Part shown: one piece after another, positions 8,397-17,511 of the stretch | How positions within the stretch are numbered: the first letter of the stretch is position 1 | Layout: each line of letters starts with the position of its first letter | Source: Synechococcus sp. MVIR-18-1 | Lineage (GTDB): Bacteria > Cyanobacteriota > Cyanobacteriia > PCC-6307 > Cyanobiaceae | Assembly (NCBI RefSeq): GCF_014279835.1 | Contig: NZ_CP047942.1 | Coordinates: 558,001 to 622,000 of the forward strand | Length of the DNA stretch: 64,000 nucleotides | Reading direction: 5' to 3' | Notes under the pieces: generated by a model | The model's input: the letters and a program-made list of their open reading frames with translations, nothing else | What the model was told of the DNA's origin: nothing | Databases searched by the model: none | Translations under genes and position numbers: made by a program

Positions 8397-9916
8397 AGAA
8401 GGGCTTGAACCTGCGGGAGCAGCCGCTCGGCCTCGTCTTGGTCCACCATCGCTAGGCGGCAGCGACGGGCGAGAACATCCGTTGCGGTGCAGGCATGTTC
8501 GGCGCTGATCGCATGGCGTAATTCACCACGGCAAACGGGGATGACGTCGCTCAGAGGCTCACGATCGCTTTCACTCCAGCTCGCTACAAGTGCAGCGGCT
8601 TCTAATCCGAAACTGGATTGGAGGTGGGCGCGTTGTTGATCACGTAGAGAGGTCTTCGGCAGCAGACGTTCCAGGGCGGGGATTTGCTCTTGCAGCAGTG
8701 CGGGAGTGCGTTTGGGGTCTTGATCTGCGCCGATCAGCGGCAACGCAGAAGGGACTGAAAGGGTGCTCCCCAATTGCGCTTCCACCGCCTGAAGGGTGTC
8801 GATCGCCATCGGCCTGCAAGTGGTCCATTTGCCCCCCATCACGCTGATAAGGCCACTGTCCAGCGTCTCAACCTCGTGCTCACGCACGACCCGGCTGCTG
8901 TTCACCTCGGCCCCGGCTGGCTTGAGCAGCGGTCGTCCGCCAGCCCAACAGCTCCCCACATCGGGATCGCCCAGATCGGGGAACCAGCGCTTCACATAAT
9001 CGAGCAGATAGGTTTTCTCGTCTTCCGATGGAGCGGCTGCACTCGCTTGTGTGCACTTGGTGTCTGTGGTGCCGACCAGGGTGCGACCAAAGAACGGCAA
9101 CATGAATAGAACACGGCCGTCATCGGTGGATGGCAACAGCAAACCAAGTCCTTCAGGACAGAGGTTGGCTCTTAACACCAGATGCACTCCCCTACTGGTG
9201 AGCATGCGCATGGAGCAGTTGGGGTCGGCCATCCGCCGAATGGCATCCGCATGGATGCCTGTGGCATTCACCACGGCCCTGGCTTCCCAGCGTTCTTGCT
9301 CTCCTTGGTTGTTTTCGCTGATGGCAGCGCAGATCTGCCCCTGGCTGTTGCGTTCCAGCTCCCGAACCTTGGTGCGGGTTCGAATCACAGCACCGGCCCG
9401 TTCAGCGGTAAGAGCTAGCAGCAGATTCAGGCGAGCATCATCGAATTGCCCGTCGCTGTAGGCCACACCGCGTTGAACATCAGGACGCAGAAGAGGGAGT
9501 GCTTGGTGGAGTTGCTTGGAGGACAGCATGCGGCTGCTGCCGATCCCGGCACGACCGGATAGGGCGTCATACAACCCAAGGCCGATGCGGTAGTAGGCCT
9601 GGCCAAGACGACAGTCGCTGGGCAGGGCCAGTTCAAGGCGTTGGGCTAAGAACGGAGCTTGTTCCAGCCAGTGGCCCCGTTCGAGCAGGGCTTCTCGGAC
9701 CAAGCGCAATTGGGCGAGGTCGGCTGTCTTAAAAGCAAGTTCGAGATAACGCACCCCTCCATGCAGGAGTTTGGTGCTGCGGCAGCTGGTGCCACTGCCG
9801 AGGTCATGGCCCTCGAGCAGAGCAACACGCAGGCCGCGGCGGACCGCTTCATAGGCCACGCTGCATCCACTGGCGCCACCGCCGATAACGACGAGGTCAA
9901 AACGTTGATCAGCCAT
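8333..9916 (-). CDS. glpD: FAD-dependent glycerol-3-phosphate dehydrogenase
   Basis: Membrane-associated oxidation of sn-glycerol-3-phosphate to dihydroxyacetone phosphate with electrons passed to quinone. The 527-residue protein starts with a dinucleotide-binding fold (DLVVIGGGASGCSVAYEA), then SGTSCRSTKLLHGGVRYLE, typical of GlpD. FAD-contact motifs AVVNATGIHAD and GTTDTKC, and the substrate-side MGGKWTTCRPMA are present; the C-terminal DAO domain follows. It overlaps glpK by 8 nt (ATG inside the end of glpK), so the two are translationally coupled in the order glpK-glpD. The 3' end overlaps the GH13 gene on the other strand by 64 nt. Confidence 0.94.
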   Translation of the reverse strand: MADQRFDLVVIGGGASGCSVAYEAVRRGLRVALLEGHDLGSGTSCRSTKLLHGGVRYLELAFKTADLAQLRLVREALLERGHWLEQAPFLAQRLELALPSDCRLGQAYYRIGLGLYDALSGRAGIGSSRMLSSKQLHQALPLLRPDVQRGVAYSDGQFDDARLNLLLALTAERAGAVIRTRTKVRELERNSQGQICAAISENNQGEQERWEARAVVNATGIHADAIRRMADPNCSMRMLTSRGVHLVLRANLCPEGLGLLLPSTDDGRVLFMLPFFGRTLVGTTDTKCTQASAAAPSEDEKTYLLDYVKRWFPDLGDPDVGSCWAGGRPLLKPAGAEVNSSRVVREHEVETLDSGLISVMGGKWTTCRPMAIDTLQAVEAQLGSTLSVPSALPLIGADQDPKRTPALLQEQIPALERLLPKTSLRDQQRAHLQSSFGLEAAALVASWSESDREPLSDVIPVCRGELRHAISAEHACTATDVLARRCRLAMVDQDEAERLLPQVQALLQEAGVGDPKTPEGAGLNLSS

Positions 9917-11420
9917 TCCAGTGAAGGCTCCTGCTCACAGCATCGTTCCAACGTTGGCGCCAGCGTTGGCGTTGCTCCAGGGTTTGTTGGGGCTCAAACA
10001 CGCTGGAGTCTTGGCTGCGATTTGGCACTAGGTCTTTGAGGTCTGCAATCACGCCCGCTTGCAAGCCAGCCAGCAGGGCCACACCGCGAGCGGTGCTTTC
10101 CAGATGAACAGGGCGGCGCACGCGCAAACCAGTGCTGTCGGCTTGGGCTTGCAGGAGAAGGTCAGAAGCTGCGGCTCCCCCATCCACGGCAAGCTCCCCG
10201 AGACTTTGCTCCATGGCTTGCTCTGCCAACTCCACAAGACTGGCAACGGAGAGAGCAATTCCTTCCAGGGCGGCTCGAGCGATATGCCCTCGGCGGGTGT
10301 CGCGGGTGATCCCGATTAACAAACCCCTGGCACTGGGGTCCCAGTGGGGTGTGCCCCATCCGGTGAAGGCTGGAACAAGCATCACCCCGGCGGCGTTCTC
10401 CACCTCTTGCGCGAGGGGATTGACTTCTTCGGCACTGCGAATGATGCCGAGGCCATCGCGCAGCCATTGCACCACCGTGCCCGCATTAAACAGACTCCCT
10501 TCTAAGCAGTAGGTGGGGGTGCCGTGCTCATCGGTCCAGCCCAGGGTGCTCAGCAGGCCAGCGTCGGAATGGCGGATGCTGGTGCCGGTGTTCACCACGA
10601 GAAAGGCGCCGGTGCCGTAAGTGCATTTGCCTTCGCCTGGTTGCAGGCAGAGTTGCCCCAGGGTGGCGGCCTGTTGGTCGCCAAGCAGGGCTTGAATGGG
10701 TACGCCAGCAAAGGGCAAACCCGCTTGGATTACTCCGAAATCGCCTCGGCAGGGCCTGAGCTCGGGGAGGGCCTGCTTGGGTAAGCCAATTTCAGCGCAG
10801 GCGTCATCGATCCATTGCCGCTGCTCAAGATCCATCAGCAGGGTGCGGCTGGCATTGCTCATGTCTGTGGCATGAATGGTGCCGCCACTGAGCTGCCATA
10901 GGAGCCAGCTCTCCACCGTTCCAAAGCAGAGATCACCCTGGGCCGCGGCACTGCTTGCGGCGGTTTCATGGTCGAGCAGCCAGCGAATTTTGCTCGCGCT
11001 GAAATAGGGGTCGAGCATCAGGCCGGTTTTGGCTCTCCAGCTCGTTTCAAGGCCGCTTGCCTTCCATTTCTCACAGAGATCGGCGGTGCGGCCGTCCTGC
11101 CAGACCAGGGCTGGGCCGCAGGGGCTGCCATCGCTGCGTTTCCAGAGCGTGGTGGTTTCGCGCTGATTGGTGATGCCGCAGCTGATCACGGCTTGCCGCT
11201 GCTCCGGAGTGATCGCCTGCTCAAGGCGGCTCATCGCCAGACGCTGGCTCTCCCAGATCGCCGTAGGACTTTGTTCTACCCAGCCATCGGCGGGGTATTG
11301 AATGTCAAGAGGTGCGGAAGCGCTGGCGACTGGGCGGCCATCCGTATCGAAGAGAGCAGCGCGTGAGCTGCTGGTGCCTTGATCTAGTGCGAGCAGGAGG
11401 GGCGGTGCTGCCATAGCCAT
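9909..11420 (-). CDS. glpK: Glycerol kinase
   Basis: ATP-dependent phosphorylation of glycerol, a FGGY-family sugar kinase of 503 residues. Visible are the phosphate-binding LALDQGTSSSRAALFD, the QRETTTLWKRSDGSPCGPALVWQDGRT-type region of glycerol kinases (seen as NQRETTTLW and VWQDGRT), GDQQAATLGQL, KCTYGTGAF and the C-terminal VDGGAAASDLLLQAQAD. The start ATG 11418-11420 is followed by a second Met two codons later; either is possible. It is first in a glpK-glpD unit and only about 20-45 nt from the divergent GH13 gene at 11442. The pairing with GlpD indicates glycerol assimilation rather than glycerol export. Confidence 0.95.
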   Translation of the reverse strand: MAMAAPPLLLALDQGTSSSRAALFDTDGRPVASASAPLDIQYPADGWVEQSPTAIWESQRLAMSRLEQAITPEQRQAVISCGITNQRETTTLWKRSDGSPCGPALVWQDGRTADLCEKWKASGLETSWRAKTGLMLDPYFSASKIRWLLDHETAASSAAAQGDLCFGTVESWLLWQLSGGTIHATDMSNASRTLLMDLEQRQWIDDACAEIGLPKQALPELRPCRGDFGVIQAGLPFAGVPIQALLGDQQAATLGQLCLQPGEGKCTYGTGAFLVVNTGTSIRHSDAGLLSTLGWTDEHGTPTYCLEGSLFNAGTVVQWLRDGLGIIRSAEEVNPLAQEVENAAGVMLVPAFTGWGTPHWDPSARGLLIGITRDTRRGHIARAALEGIALSVASLVELAEQAMEQSLGELAVDGGAAASDLLLQAQADSTGLRVRRPVHLESTARGVALLAGLQAGVIADLKDLVPNRSQDSSVFEPQQTLEQRQRWRQRWNDAVSRSLHWNG

Positions 11421-11441
11421 CTCGTTTCCTACTTGCTAGCG

Positions 11442-12899
11442 ATGGGACCAACGGCCTGCAAAGGAATGGCAGAGACATCACGCATTGGGCCGTTCCCCAC
11501 TTGGGTCGCTGAGGCGATGGTCTACCAAGTGTTTCCTGATCGTTTTCGCCGCAGCGGCCGGGTGGAAGCGCAGCAGGGGTTGGCGTTGCAGCCCTGGGGG
11601 ATCGACCCTGCCGAACAGGGGTTCCAGGGGGGTGATCTCTACGGAGTGATCGAGGCTCTGGACCACCTTCAGCAGCTGGGAGTGACCTGTCTGTACCTCA
11701 CCCCCGTTTTCAGTTCGGCCGCCAATCATCGCTATCACGCTTACGACTATCTCGAGGTGGATCCTTTATTGGGAGGGAATGCTGCGCTTGATGCCTTGAT
11801 TGCGGCGGTGCATCAACGGGGCATGCGTCTGATCCTCGATGGGGTGTTCAACCATTGCGGCCGCGGCTTTTGGGCGTTTCATCACCTGTTGGAAAACGGG
11901 GATCGCTCTCCCTATCGCGAGTGGTTCCATGTGCATCAGTGGCCGCTGCGGCCCTATCCGCGGAAGGGCCAAGACTGTGGTTACAGCTGCTGGTGGAATG
12001 ATCCGGCGCTGCCGAAGTTCAACCATGACCATGCTCCCGTGCAGGAGTACCTCTTAGCGGTTGGTAGGCATTGGTTAGAACGCGGCATCGACGGTTGGCG
12101 CTTAGATGTGCCCGATGAAGTGCCTGCTGCCTTTTGGGTGGACTTCCGGCGCATGGTGAAAGCGGTGAACCCCGAGGCCTGGATCGTGGGTGAAATTTGG
12201 GGAGATGCCAGGTCTTGGCTTCAGGGAGAGCATTTCGATGGCGTGATGAATTACCGCTTGGGCTGGAGCAGCCTTTGTTGGGTGGCGGGCGCGCGTTTGC
12301 GACGCAGCTACCGCAACCCGATGTACCCGTTGCGCCCCCTGGAGACGGAGGCCTTGCTGCAGATCTGGTCTGAGACGCAGGGTTGGTATGCGCCGGAGGT
12401 GAACCGCTGCCAACTCAATCTTTTAGATAGTCACGATGTGCCCCGGGCCTTGCACAGCCTCAAAGGAGATGTAGCTGCGTTGTCTTTGGCGTTGCTGCTG
12501 TTGATGCTTCAGCCTGGGGCTCCTTGCCTGTACTACGGAACGGAAGTGGGCCTTGAGGGCGGTCCTGAACCAGCCTGTCGCGAGGCGATGCCGTGGGAGG
12601 CCCCATGGCCCCACGATTTGCGCTCAATGATCGTGACTTTGACGAACATCCGCCACCAGGTTGTTGCTGTGAGCGAGCAAGGTCTGTCGTGGCAGGCCAG
12701 CACCTCCGACGGCCTCGTGGGACGCGCACCTGGGGTGGTGGTTGTTGTGAACCGCTCTCGGCGGAAAGCTTTGTCCCTGGAGGCTCACGACGTTGCCCAA
12801 GTTGGCTGGGAGACGGATGGTGCGTTGATTGGCACCTACCAGGTGCATCGCCATGTACTTGGTCCACAATCAGCGGTGTTGTTTAAGGCTCTGGAATAA
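11442..12899 (+). CDS. GH13 alpha-amylase family protein, neopullulanase/cyclomaltodextrinase-like
   Basis: A 485-residue GH13 enzyme. Region I is LILDGVFNHCG, region II GIDGWRLDVPDEV (nucleophile Asp), region III AWIVGEIWGDA (Glu) and region IV LLDSHDVPRAL (Asp). The fifth region is LPKFN, close to the MPKLN signature of the GH13 subfamily that contains neopullulanase, cyclomaltodextrinase and maltogenic amylase. The N-terminal domain of those enzymes is missing, so the protein is shorter than typical members. Start options are TTG 11433, ATG 11442 and ATG 11466; none has a clear ribosome binding site. It lies divergently next to glpK. The substrate is probably a maltodextrin, but an alpha-glucoside cannot be excluded. 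Confidence 0.85.
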   Translation: MGPTACKGMAETSRIGPFPTWVAEAMVYQVFPDRFRRSGRVEAQQGLALQPWGIDPAEQGFQGGDLYGVIEALDHLQQLGVTCLYLTPVFSSAANHRYHAYDYLEVDPLLGGNAALDALIAAVHQRGMRLILDGVFNHCGRGFWAFHHLLENGDRSPYREWFHVHQWPLRPYPRKGQDCGYSCWWNDPALPKFNHDHAPVQEYLLAVGRHWLERGIDGWRLDVPDEVPAAFWVDFRRMVKAVNPEAWIVGEIWGDARSWLQGEHFDGVMNYRLGWSSLCWVAGARLRRSYRNPMYPLRPLETEALLQIWSETQGWYAPEVNRCQLNLLDSHDVPRALHSLKGDVAALSLALLLLMLQPGAPCLYYGTEVGLEGGPEPACREAMPWEAPWPHDLRSMIVTLTNIRHQVVAVSEQGLSWQASTSDGLVGRAPGVVVVVNRSRRKALSLEAHDVAQVGWETDGALIGTYQVHRHVLGPQSAVLFKALE

Positions 12900-12927
12900 G
12901 CTTCGCTCCCTTGATTGGCTCGGCTGA

Positions 12928-13458
12928 TTAAGCCTGCTCGAGCGTGTTGATGAGGGCTAAAATGCGTTCTTGATTGGCATGTTCTTGCAGTAATACCACC
13001 CCAATCTCTCTCTTGGAATTGAGTTCAATTCTTTTCAGAAGTTCGGTCTCTACTGGAAGATCAGTGAGTGGAAAGAGGCAAAGGTCCACAATCCTTTGTT
13101 GTAAGCATTCAAGACTATGGAGATCGCTGAGATTATTGGCCGAACCTATAAGCCATCCAGGTGGTGGTGGATCGAAAAGAGAACTATCAAGCCATCGATT
13201 GGCATCAAGCCTCAAGTTTGATTTGCCCTGTAAGCGCGCTAATTGATGGACCTTTCGCTCTAATTGAAGTAAAAGAGAATCCTCCTGGGGTTGCCAACAG
13301 CTGCTTATTTTTTGGAGTTTGATCCCGAATACCTGAGCACATTTTTTTTGGTTTCGACTTATGGTTGTTTGGTGTTGATCAAAGAGAGCACCTACTTTCT
13401 TCCCAGACTGAAGCCATATCATTCCATCGAAACTAGACAGTAAATCTAAGCTGACCAT
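12928..13458 (-). CDS. Truncated LysR-like helix-turn-helix protein (copy A)
   Basis: A 176-residue protein. Residues 1-46 (QSGKKVGALFDQHQTTISRN is the recognition part) look like a winged HTH of LysR type. The rest is about 120 residues with a block LLLQLERKVHQLARLQGKS and a segment GWLIGSANNLSDL that recalls the first half of a LysR effector domain, so it is much shorter than a normal LysR regulator of about 300 residues. It is a clear paralogue of the 176-residue gene at 13784-14314, with the same length and matching blocks. DNA binding is inferred; target and ligand are unknown. The terminal two-gene arrangement and the nearby two-component genes suggest a regulatory locus. Confidence 0.75.
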   Translation of the reverse strand: MVSLDLLSSFDGMIWLQSGKKVGALFDQHQTTISRNQKKCAQVFGIKLQKISSCWQPQEDSLLLQLERKVHQLARLQGKSNLRLDANRWLDSSLFDPPPPGWLIGSANNLSDLHSLECLQQRIVDLCLFPLTDLPVETELLKRIELNSKREIGVVLLQEHANQERILALINTLEQA

Positions 13459-13783
13459 GATACTGGCGTTTTAATGAGATCCAGCCAAGAAGACTGCTCT
13501 TAAAGTAATTAGCTTTATCATGAAGCTTGTTTAGACGATCGGAGATAATGCGTGAAAGTCGTGCACTATTGGGATCATGGATGGCTTAATGGTTGTCTTT
13601 TGCTGCAATCAGCGTCATCTGAGTAAATGGATAGAAAGAGTTCTTTCCGTTTGGTTTTGATTTTTACTGCAATAACCAAGAGTTCGCTGGTCTCACCTGG
13701 CAATCCTCCATGTAATCAAGCTTGGGTTAGGAGGATATGAATTAGGAAAGATTGTTGACTTAAACTCCTTTGTAGCGTCTTTT
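13459..13783. other. Intergenic spacer between the two LysR-like copies
   Basis: About 325 nt without a convincing gene on either strand. It presumably holds the promoter of copy A. I see no strong hairpin or repeated operator in it. Confidence 0.4.
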
Positions 13784-14314
13784 TCATATCTGCTTTAGCT
13801 TGTCTCTTAGGTCTAGTATATGTTCTTGATATTCATTTTTCTGGAGCACTACTAAACCTGCCTCTGACGTGATATCGAGTGGAATCGTGGCGAGATCTTG
13901 CGATTCAACGGGTAGATCGGTGAGCGGGCATAGGCAAGCATCCACAATATGCTGTTTTAAGCATTGGATGCCATGAGGATCACTAAGTTTATTGGCTGAT
14001 CCTGCAATCCATCCTGAGGGAGGTGGGTTGAAATGTGGATTATCTAGCCATCCATTAACTTCAATCCTCAGACGTGATTTTCCTTGTAGACGGGCCACTT
14101 GATGCACTTGGCGTTCAAGCTGAAGCAGTATTAAATCTCCATGGGCATCCCACTTGTTTTTGTTTTTGCTAAGGGTAATCCCAAAGACTTGGGCACATTT
14201 TTTTTGATTGCGGCTCACCGTTGTTTGGTGTTGCTGAAACAATGCTCCTACTTTTGAACCTGATTGAAGCCATATCAGTCCATCAAGGCTTGCGAGTAGA
14301 TCTACGCTGACCAC
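13784..14314 (-). CDS. Truncated LysR-like helix-turn-helix protein (copy B)
   Basis: The second 176-residue copy. It begins MVSVDLLASLDGLIWLQSG, against MVSLDLLSSFDGMIWLQSG in copy A, and shares the HTH core (QHQTTVSRNQKKCAQVFGI) and the effector-like block (PPSGWIAGSANKLSDPHG). The middle and last 40 residues differ more, which suggests the copies have taken on different ligands or partners. It lies 80 nt after the histidine kinase stop on the same strand. Function is inferred only from the HTH; no family name below LysR-like is claimed. Confidence 0.75.
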   Translation of the reverse strand: MVSVDLLASLDGLIWLQSGSKVGALFQQHQTTVSRNQKKCAQVFGITLSKNKNKWDAHGDLILLQLERQVHQVARLQGKSRLRIEVNGWLDNPHFNPPPSGWIAGSANKLSDPHGIQCLKQHIVDACLCPLTDLPVESQDLATIPLDITSEAGLVVLQKNEYQEHILDLRDKLKQI

Positions 14315-14393
14315 ATCATTGATTGATGTACTTTATAAATTCTAAATTATGTTTATTGTGTAATCAATCCCCAGTATTGGGTAGGGAGTCTGT

Positions 14394-16475
14394 TCAGAGG
14401 TTTTTGGGCAGGCTTAGTCGAGCAAGAAGCCCACCGATCGAACCTTTGGAAAGTGAGAGTTGACCTTTATGGCTTTCCATTGCTGTGCGCACAATGAACA
14501 AACCCAAGCCTGTGCCATCAGGCTTGCTAGTTTCCATCAGTAATTCCTCATTAATTTCTGGCAAAAGACCGCCTCCATTATCTTCAATCTCTATGATCCA
14601 AAAATTCTCATTATCCTTCATTCTAATAAGGATTAATGGATCTGGATTGTTAGAGTCTCGCAAGGATTCGATGGAATTTTTTAAAATATTGATGAGGGCA
14701 ATTTGTAGTTGTACGGCATCTCCATTAATCATTGCACTTGAATCTGCAATCGAATGAACTTGCTGACTATTAATCCATCCGTAAATGTCTGGATTGTTTG
14801 AGTTGATATAGCGCAGACTACTTTCAATGACTTGCTTTAAATCGAGCTCAGAGAGCTCTGTCTGTGTATTGCGGAGAAGGGCTCGTACTTTGTTAGTGAT
14901 TAAAGCAATTCTCTCGGATTGGGAATTGATGGTTGAAAGCTGATGCTTTAGATCGGAGAAATTGTGGATTTTACTGGTGTCGTTAAGAGTATTAATCAGG
15001 GTCTGAGATGTAAGTTTTAGGATACTGAGAGGTTGGTTGATCTCGTGAGCAATGGAAATGGATCCGGCCTCGAGGCTTGTTTTTAATTTTTTGCTCATCA
15101 GTGACAGTGCTTGCTCATCTTTTTGTTGTTTGTCTTGAAAAAGTTCGATGATTTGTTTCTCTTTTTCTCTTAGGCTTTGAGTGAGATTGTTGAATGCTTT
15201 TACCATAGCCGTTATGGCTTGATGGAGATCGCTAAATTCTTTGGTTCCTGCTTTTTCGAGCTCGCAATTAAAGTTAAGAACCTCTGGCTGTTTGGCTATA
15301 TCTTTGATTTGATGTTCTGTGCTCTGGCTCGCAGAGGTTAAGGCACTTAGGGGAGTGAGTAAGGCATTGATCAGGCGGCGGTTGATCGCTAATGCCATGA
15401 GGAGTGCAGCAACGCTAATAAAAATCATCATTATCAAATTTCTCTCTGCCACGCTTACTTCTTGATCTGCAGATGTACCCGTGACTAAAAACCAATCGAG
15501 TCCAAATTCTCTACCCCAGGGGGTCGCTCTTAAAAAAAAGTGCTGTGAATCCAGGTTTGAGATCTGGACAAGTTCTTGGCCAAAGCTGTTCTGGTTGACA
15601 AGATATTTTCCATCTGTTTGTGATAAGTATTGCTTTGAAAGTGATTTCGCAATGGGAGACTCTAGCTCTTTGATATTAGCTCTCTGGACACTTTTTTCAG
15701 AGCGAACAAGAACTATTTCAGGATTTGAGCTGGCAACAATACTCCCATTTTTCTCGATAATAAGTGCTAATCCTGACCGGTCTTTCCATACTTCTTGAAG
15801 CCAGTTGCTAAGTTTGTCAATGATCATGTCAACGCCCACAACACCGATCAGTTTTGCCTCCTGATTGAAAATTGGTGCGTTGTAGGAAATTGAAAAAGTT
15901 TCTGGCTGGTCTTCCCAGGCATAAATTCTGCTCCACGTTGGTTTGCCAGCTTTAACGGTGTCGACATACCAAGCTTCTTGATGGTTTGTGCTCATCCCTG
16001 GGATGACATCTTCTTGCTGAAGACGTTCTCCTGTTGACGTCATGCTGTAAACAAACATTTTCCCCCGCCCTAATCGCGAGCTGTCTTCGTTGTGGAAAAA
16101 GCTTCCATCCTCGCCTTTTTCGATTCCCAGAAATGACCCATCTTCCGACCCATAGTTGATGTAATCAACAGGGAATGAGCGAAGCTGTCTCCAGAAACGC
16201 TTACTAAGCTTGTCGAAATCCTTGAGTAACGCTGGGTCGGCAGCGATCGCCTCTTCGTTGAGTTGATTGATAATTGTTGGGAAACTAATCTTGCTGCTTA
16301 ATCGCTCTGATACTTGTATGACTGGAAGATGTGCTCGATGGGATTCTTTCTGCTCGATTACATTGTTGCGACCAACACTAAATCCTAAAATGCTAAGAGA
16401 TCCTGCTACGAGAATCAATTGAAGCCCTGTCGTGCGAGTTAGCTTTTTTGCTAATGATTTGGCTTGGTTTTTCAT
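14394..16475 (-). CDS. Membrane sensor histidine kinase with extracytoplasmic Cache domain
   Basis: A 693-residue two-component sensor. A membrane helix at about residues 17-34 is followed by about 310 periplasmic residues with double-Cache features (NYGSEDGSFLGIEK, SISYNAPIFNQEAKLIGVVG VDMI-type), which usually bind small organic ligands. A second helix lies at about 346-365. The cytoplasmic part has a HAMP-like and coiled-coil stretch, the phospho-acceptor His477 in GSISIAHEINQP, an N-box (LINILKNSIESL), and G boxes EIEDNGGGLL and GTGLGLFIVRTAM. It starts at ATG 16473-16475, overlapping the response-regulator stop by 1 nt, so the pair is co-translated and very likely a cognate pair. The ligand is unknown. 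Base composition is AT-richer than in neighbouring housekeeping genes. Confidence 0.9.
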   Translation of the reverse strand: MKNQAKSLAKKLTRTTGLQLILVAGSLSILGFSVGRNNVIEQKESHRAHLPVIQVSERLSSKISFPTIINQLNEEAIAADPALLKDFDKLSKRFWRQLRSFPVDYINYGSEDGSFLGIEKGEDGSFFHNEDSSRLGRGKMFVYSMTSTGERLQQEDVIPGMSTNHQEAWYVDTVKAGKPTWSRIYAWEDQPETFSISYNAPIFNQEAKLIGVVGVDMIIDKLSNWLQEVWKDRSGLALIIEKNGSIVASSNPEIVLVRSEKSVQRANIKELESPIAKSLSKQYLSQTDGKYLVNQNSFGQELVQISNLDSQHFFLRATPWGREFGLDWFLVTGTSADQEVSVAERNLIMMIFISVAALLMALAINRRLINALLTPLSALTSASQSTEHQIKDIAKQPEVLNFNCELEKAGTKEFSDLHQAITAMVKAFNNLTQSLREKEKQIIELFQDKQQKDEQALSLMSKKLKTSLEAGSISIAHEINQPLSILKLTSQTLINTLNDTSKIHNFSDLKHQLSTINSQSERIALITNKVRALLRNTQTELSELDLKQVIESSLRYINSNNPDIYGWINSQQVHSIADSSAMINGDAVQLQIALINILKNSIESLRDSNNPDPLILIRMKDNENFWIIEIEDNGGGLLPEINEELLMETSKPDGTGLGLFIVRTAMESHKGQLSLSKGSIGGLLARLSLPKNL

Positions 16476-17041
16476 TAATTGATGCTTTGAATGGTACGAG
16501 TCAAAGCTGCTCTTCTGATGAGTTCAGCGCCGCTGACATTCAGTTTTTTGGCAATAGCTTTGCGATGTGTTTCTATCGTTGAATGAGCACTACCAAGCTC
16601 TTTGGCGATTTCCTTTGTGGTTTTTCCCTCTCCCATAAGACTGTAAATAATTTGCTGTTGCTGGGTTAACGCATGATGAGCAGGCTTTACGATTGCATTC
16701 AGGCAATGTCGTAAAGTATCGAAGGCATCGGTTTTGTCGATAATTCCATAAATTGCTTCTCTAAGGCTTTTGGGGCAAACAAACTCCTGTGCTGCGCCAG
16801 ACAGGATGATTATTTTGATGTTCTGATGTTGCGAGACCAAATGTTGTGCTAGGTCAAGACAGTGGCCATCAGGTAGATAGATATCCAGAATCGCGAGGTC
16901 AAGCTTGTGATCATCACAAATGTTGTTAGCAGCTTCGATGCTGTCTGCTTTGAAGACAGCTGATATCTCGTTGAAGCTCGCCAAGATGGAGCCAAGAAGG
17001 TCGAGAAGTATTTGCTGGTCTTCCAGCACGAGGCAGTTCAT
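16475..17041 (-). CDS. Response regulator, NarL/LuxR type
   Basis: A 188-residue DNA-binding response regulator. The receiver occupies residues 1-115, with acidic pair ED at 7-8, phospho-acceptor Asp53 (LAILDIYLPDG) and a switch Ser in IIILSGAAQ. A LuxR-type HTH covers about residues 124-185 (KTTKEIAKELGSAHSTIETH, then KLNVSGAELIRRA). It is the first gene of the regulator-kinase pair; its stop shares a base with the kinase ATG. An inverted repeat lies about 60 nt upstream of the start and could be an autoregulatory operator. Confidence 0.92.
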   Translation of the reverse strand: MNCLVLEDQQILLDLLGSILASFNEISAVFKADSIEAANNICDDHKLDLAILDIYLPDGHCLDLAQHLVSQHQNIKIIILSGAAQEFVCPKSLREAIYGIIDKTDAFDTLRHCLNAIVKPAHHALTQQQQIIYSLMGEGKTTKEIAKELGSAHSTIETHRKAIAKKLNVSGAELIRRAALTRTIQSIN

Positions 17042-17100
17042 GCAAATCGTGCAAATTTTGATGTTAGATCCGTTTGCTCCTTTTAGGGCAAGGAAGAGCG

Positions 17101-17121
17101 GCTATGCATTATTTGCATAGC
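17101..17121. promoter_or_regulatory. Inverted repeat upstream of the response regulator
   Basis: Perfect 8-bp arms GCTATGCA and TGCATAGC separated by 5 nt, centred about 70 nt upstream of the regulator start at 17041. Two further copies of tgcaaat lie at the gene start. The size and place fit a dimeric LuxR- or LysR-type operator; which protein binds is not known. Confidence 0.45.
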
Positions 17122-17197
17122 TTTAAGGGCGTGTATTGGATTTCGGGTAAGCAGCCCTGCAAGCTCCGCAACCCTGTTCTGAAAACTTGATCGAACT

Positions 17198-17311
17198 TTG
17201 GAACGTGATCTGGCCATGATTGCGGAGGTGCACGACCAAGGTTTCGTCAAAGCAGATGGGACGGTTCATCGCTGGCGCAACCTGATTTTTCCTAAAGGCA
17301 ATGTCTGCTGA
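17198..17311 (+). CDS. Possible 37-residue small protein or gene remnant
   Basis: A short open frame from TTG 17198 (or ATG 17216) to TGA 17309-17311 encodes a protein-like sequence containing DQGFVKADGTVHRWRNLIF. I do not recognise it. There is no good ribosome binding site. It sits between the response regulator promoter and the tRNA genes, where gene fragments are common, so it may be a remnant. Confidence 0.28.
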   Translation: MERDLAMIAEVHDQGFVKADGTVHRWRNLIFPKGNVC

Positions 17312-17429
17312 TAAATGAGCAATAGAAGGTGATCAGGTTTTGCTAATTCGCTTTATAGGCCAGAAGCGCATTGCTCTGAACCCCATCCCTCTTGGACCGG
17401 CTCAGCAACCAATTGTGGTGTGAGATTGA

Positions 17430-17501
<72 letters not shown>

Positions 17502-17511
17502 GTGTGGTGGA

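Noticed and set aside
17101-17311. Regulatory RNA between the response regulator and the tRNA genes
   Set aside because: Apart from the short inverted repeat there is no terminator or conserved fold visible.
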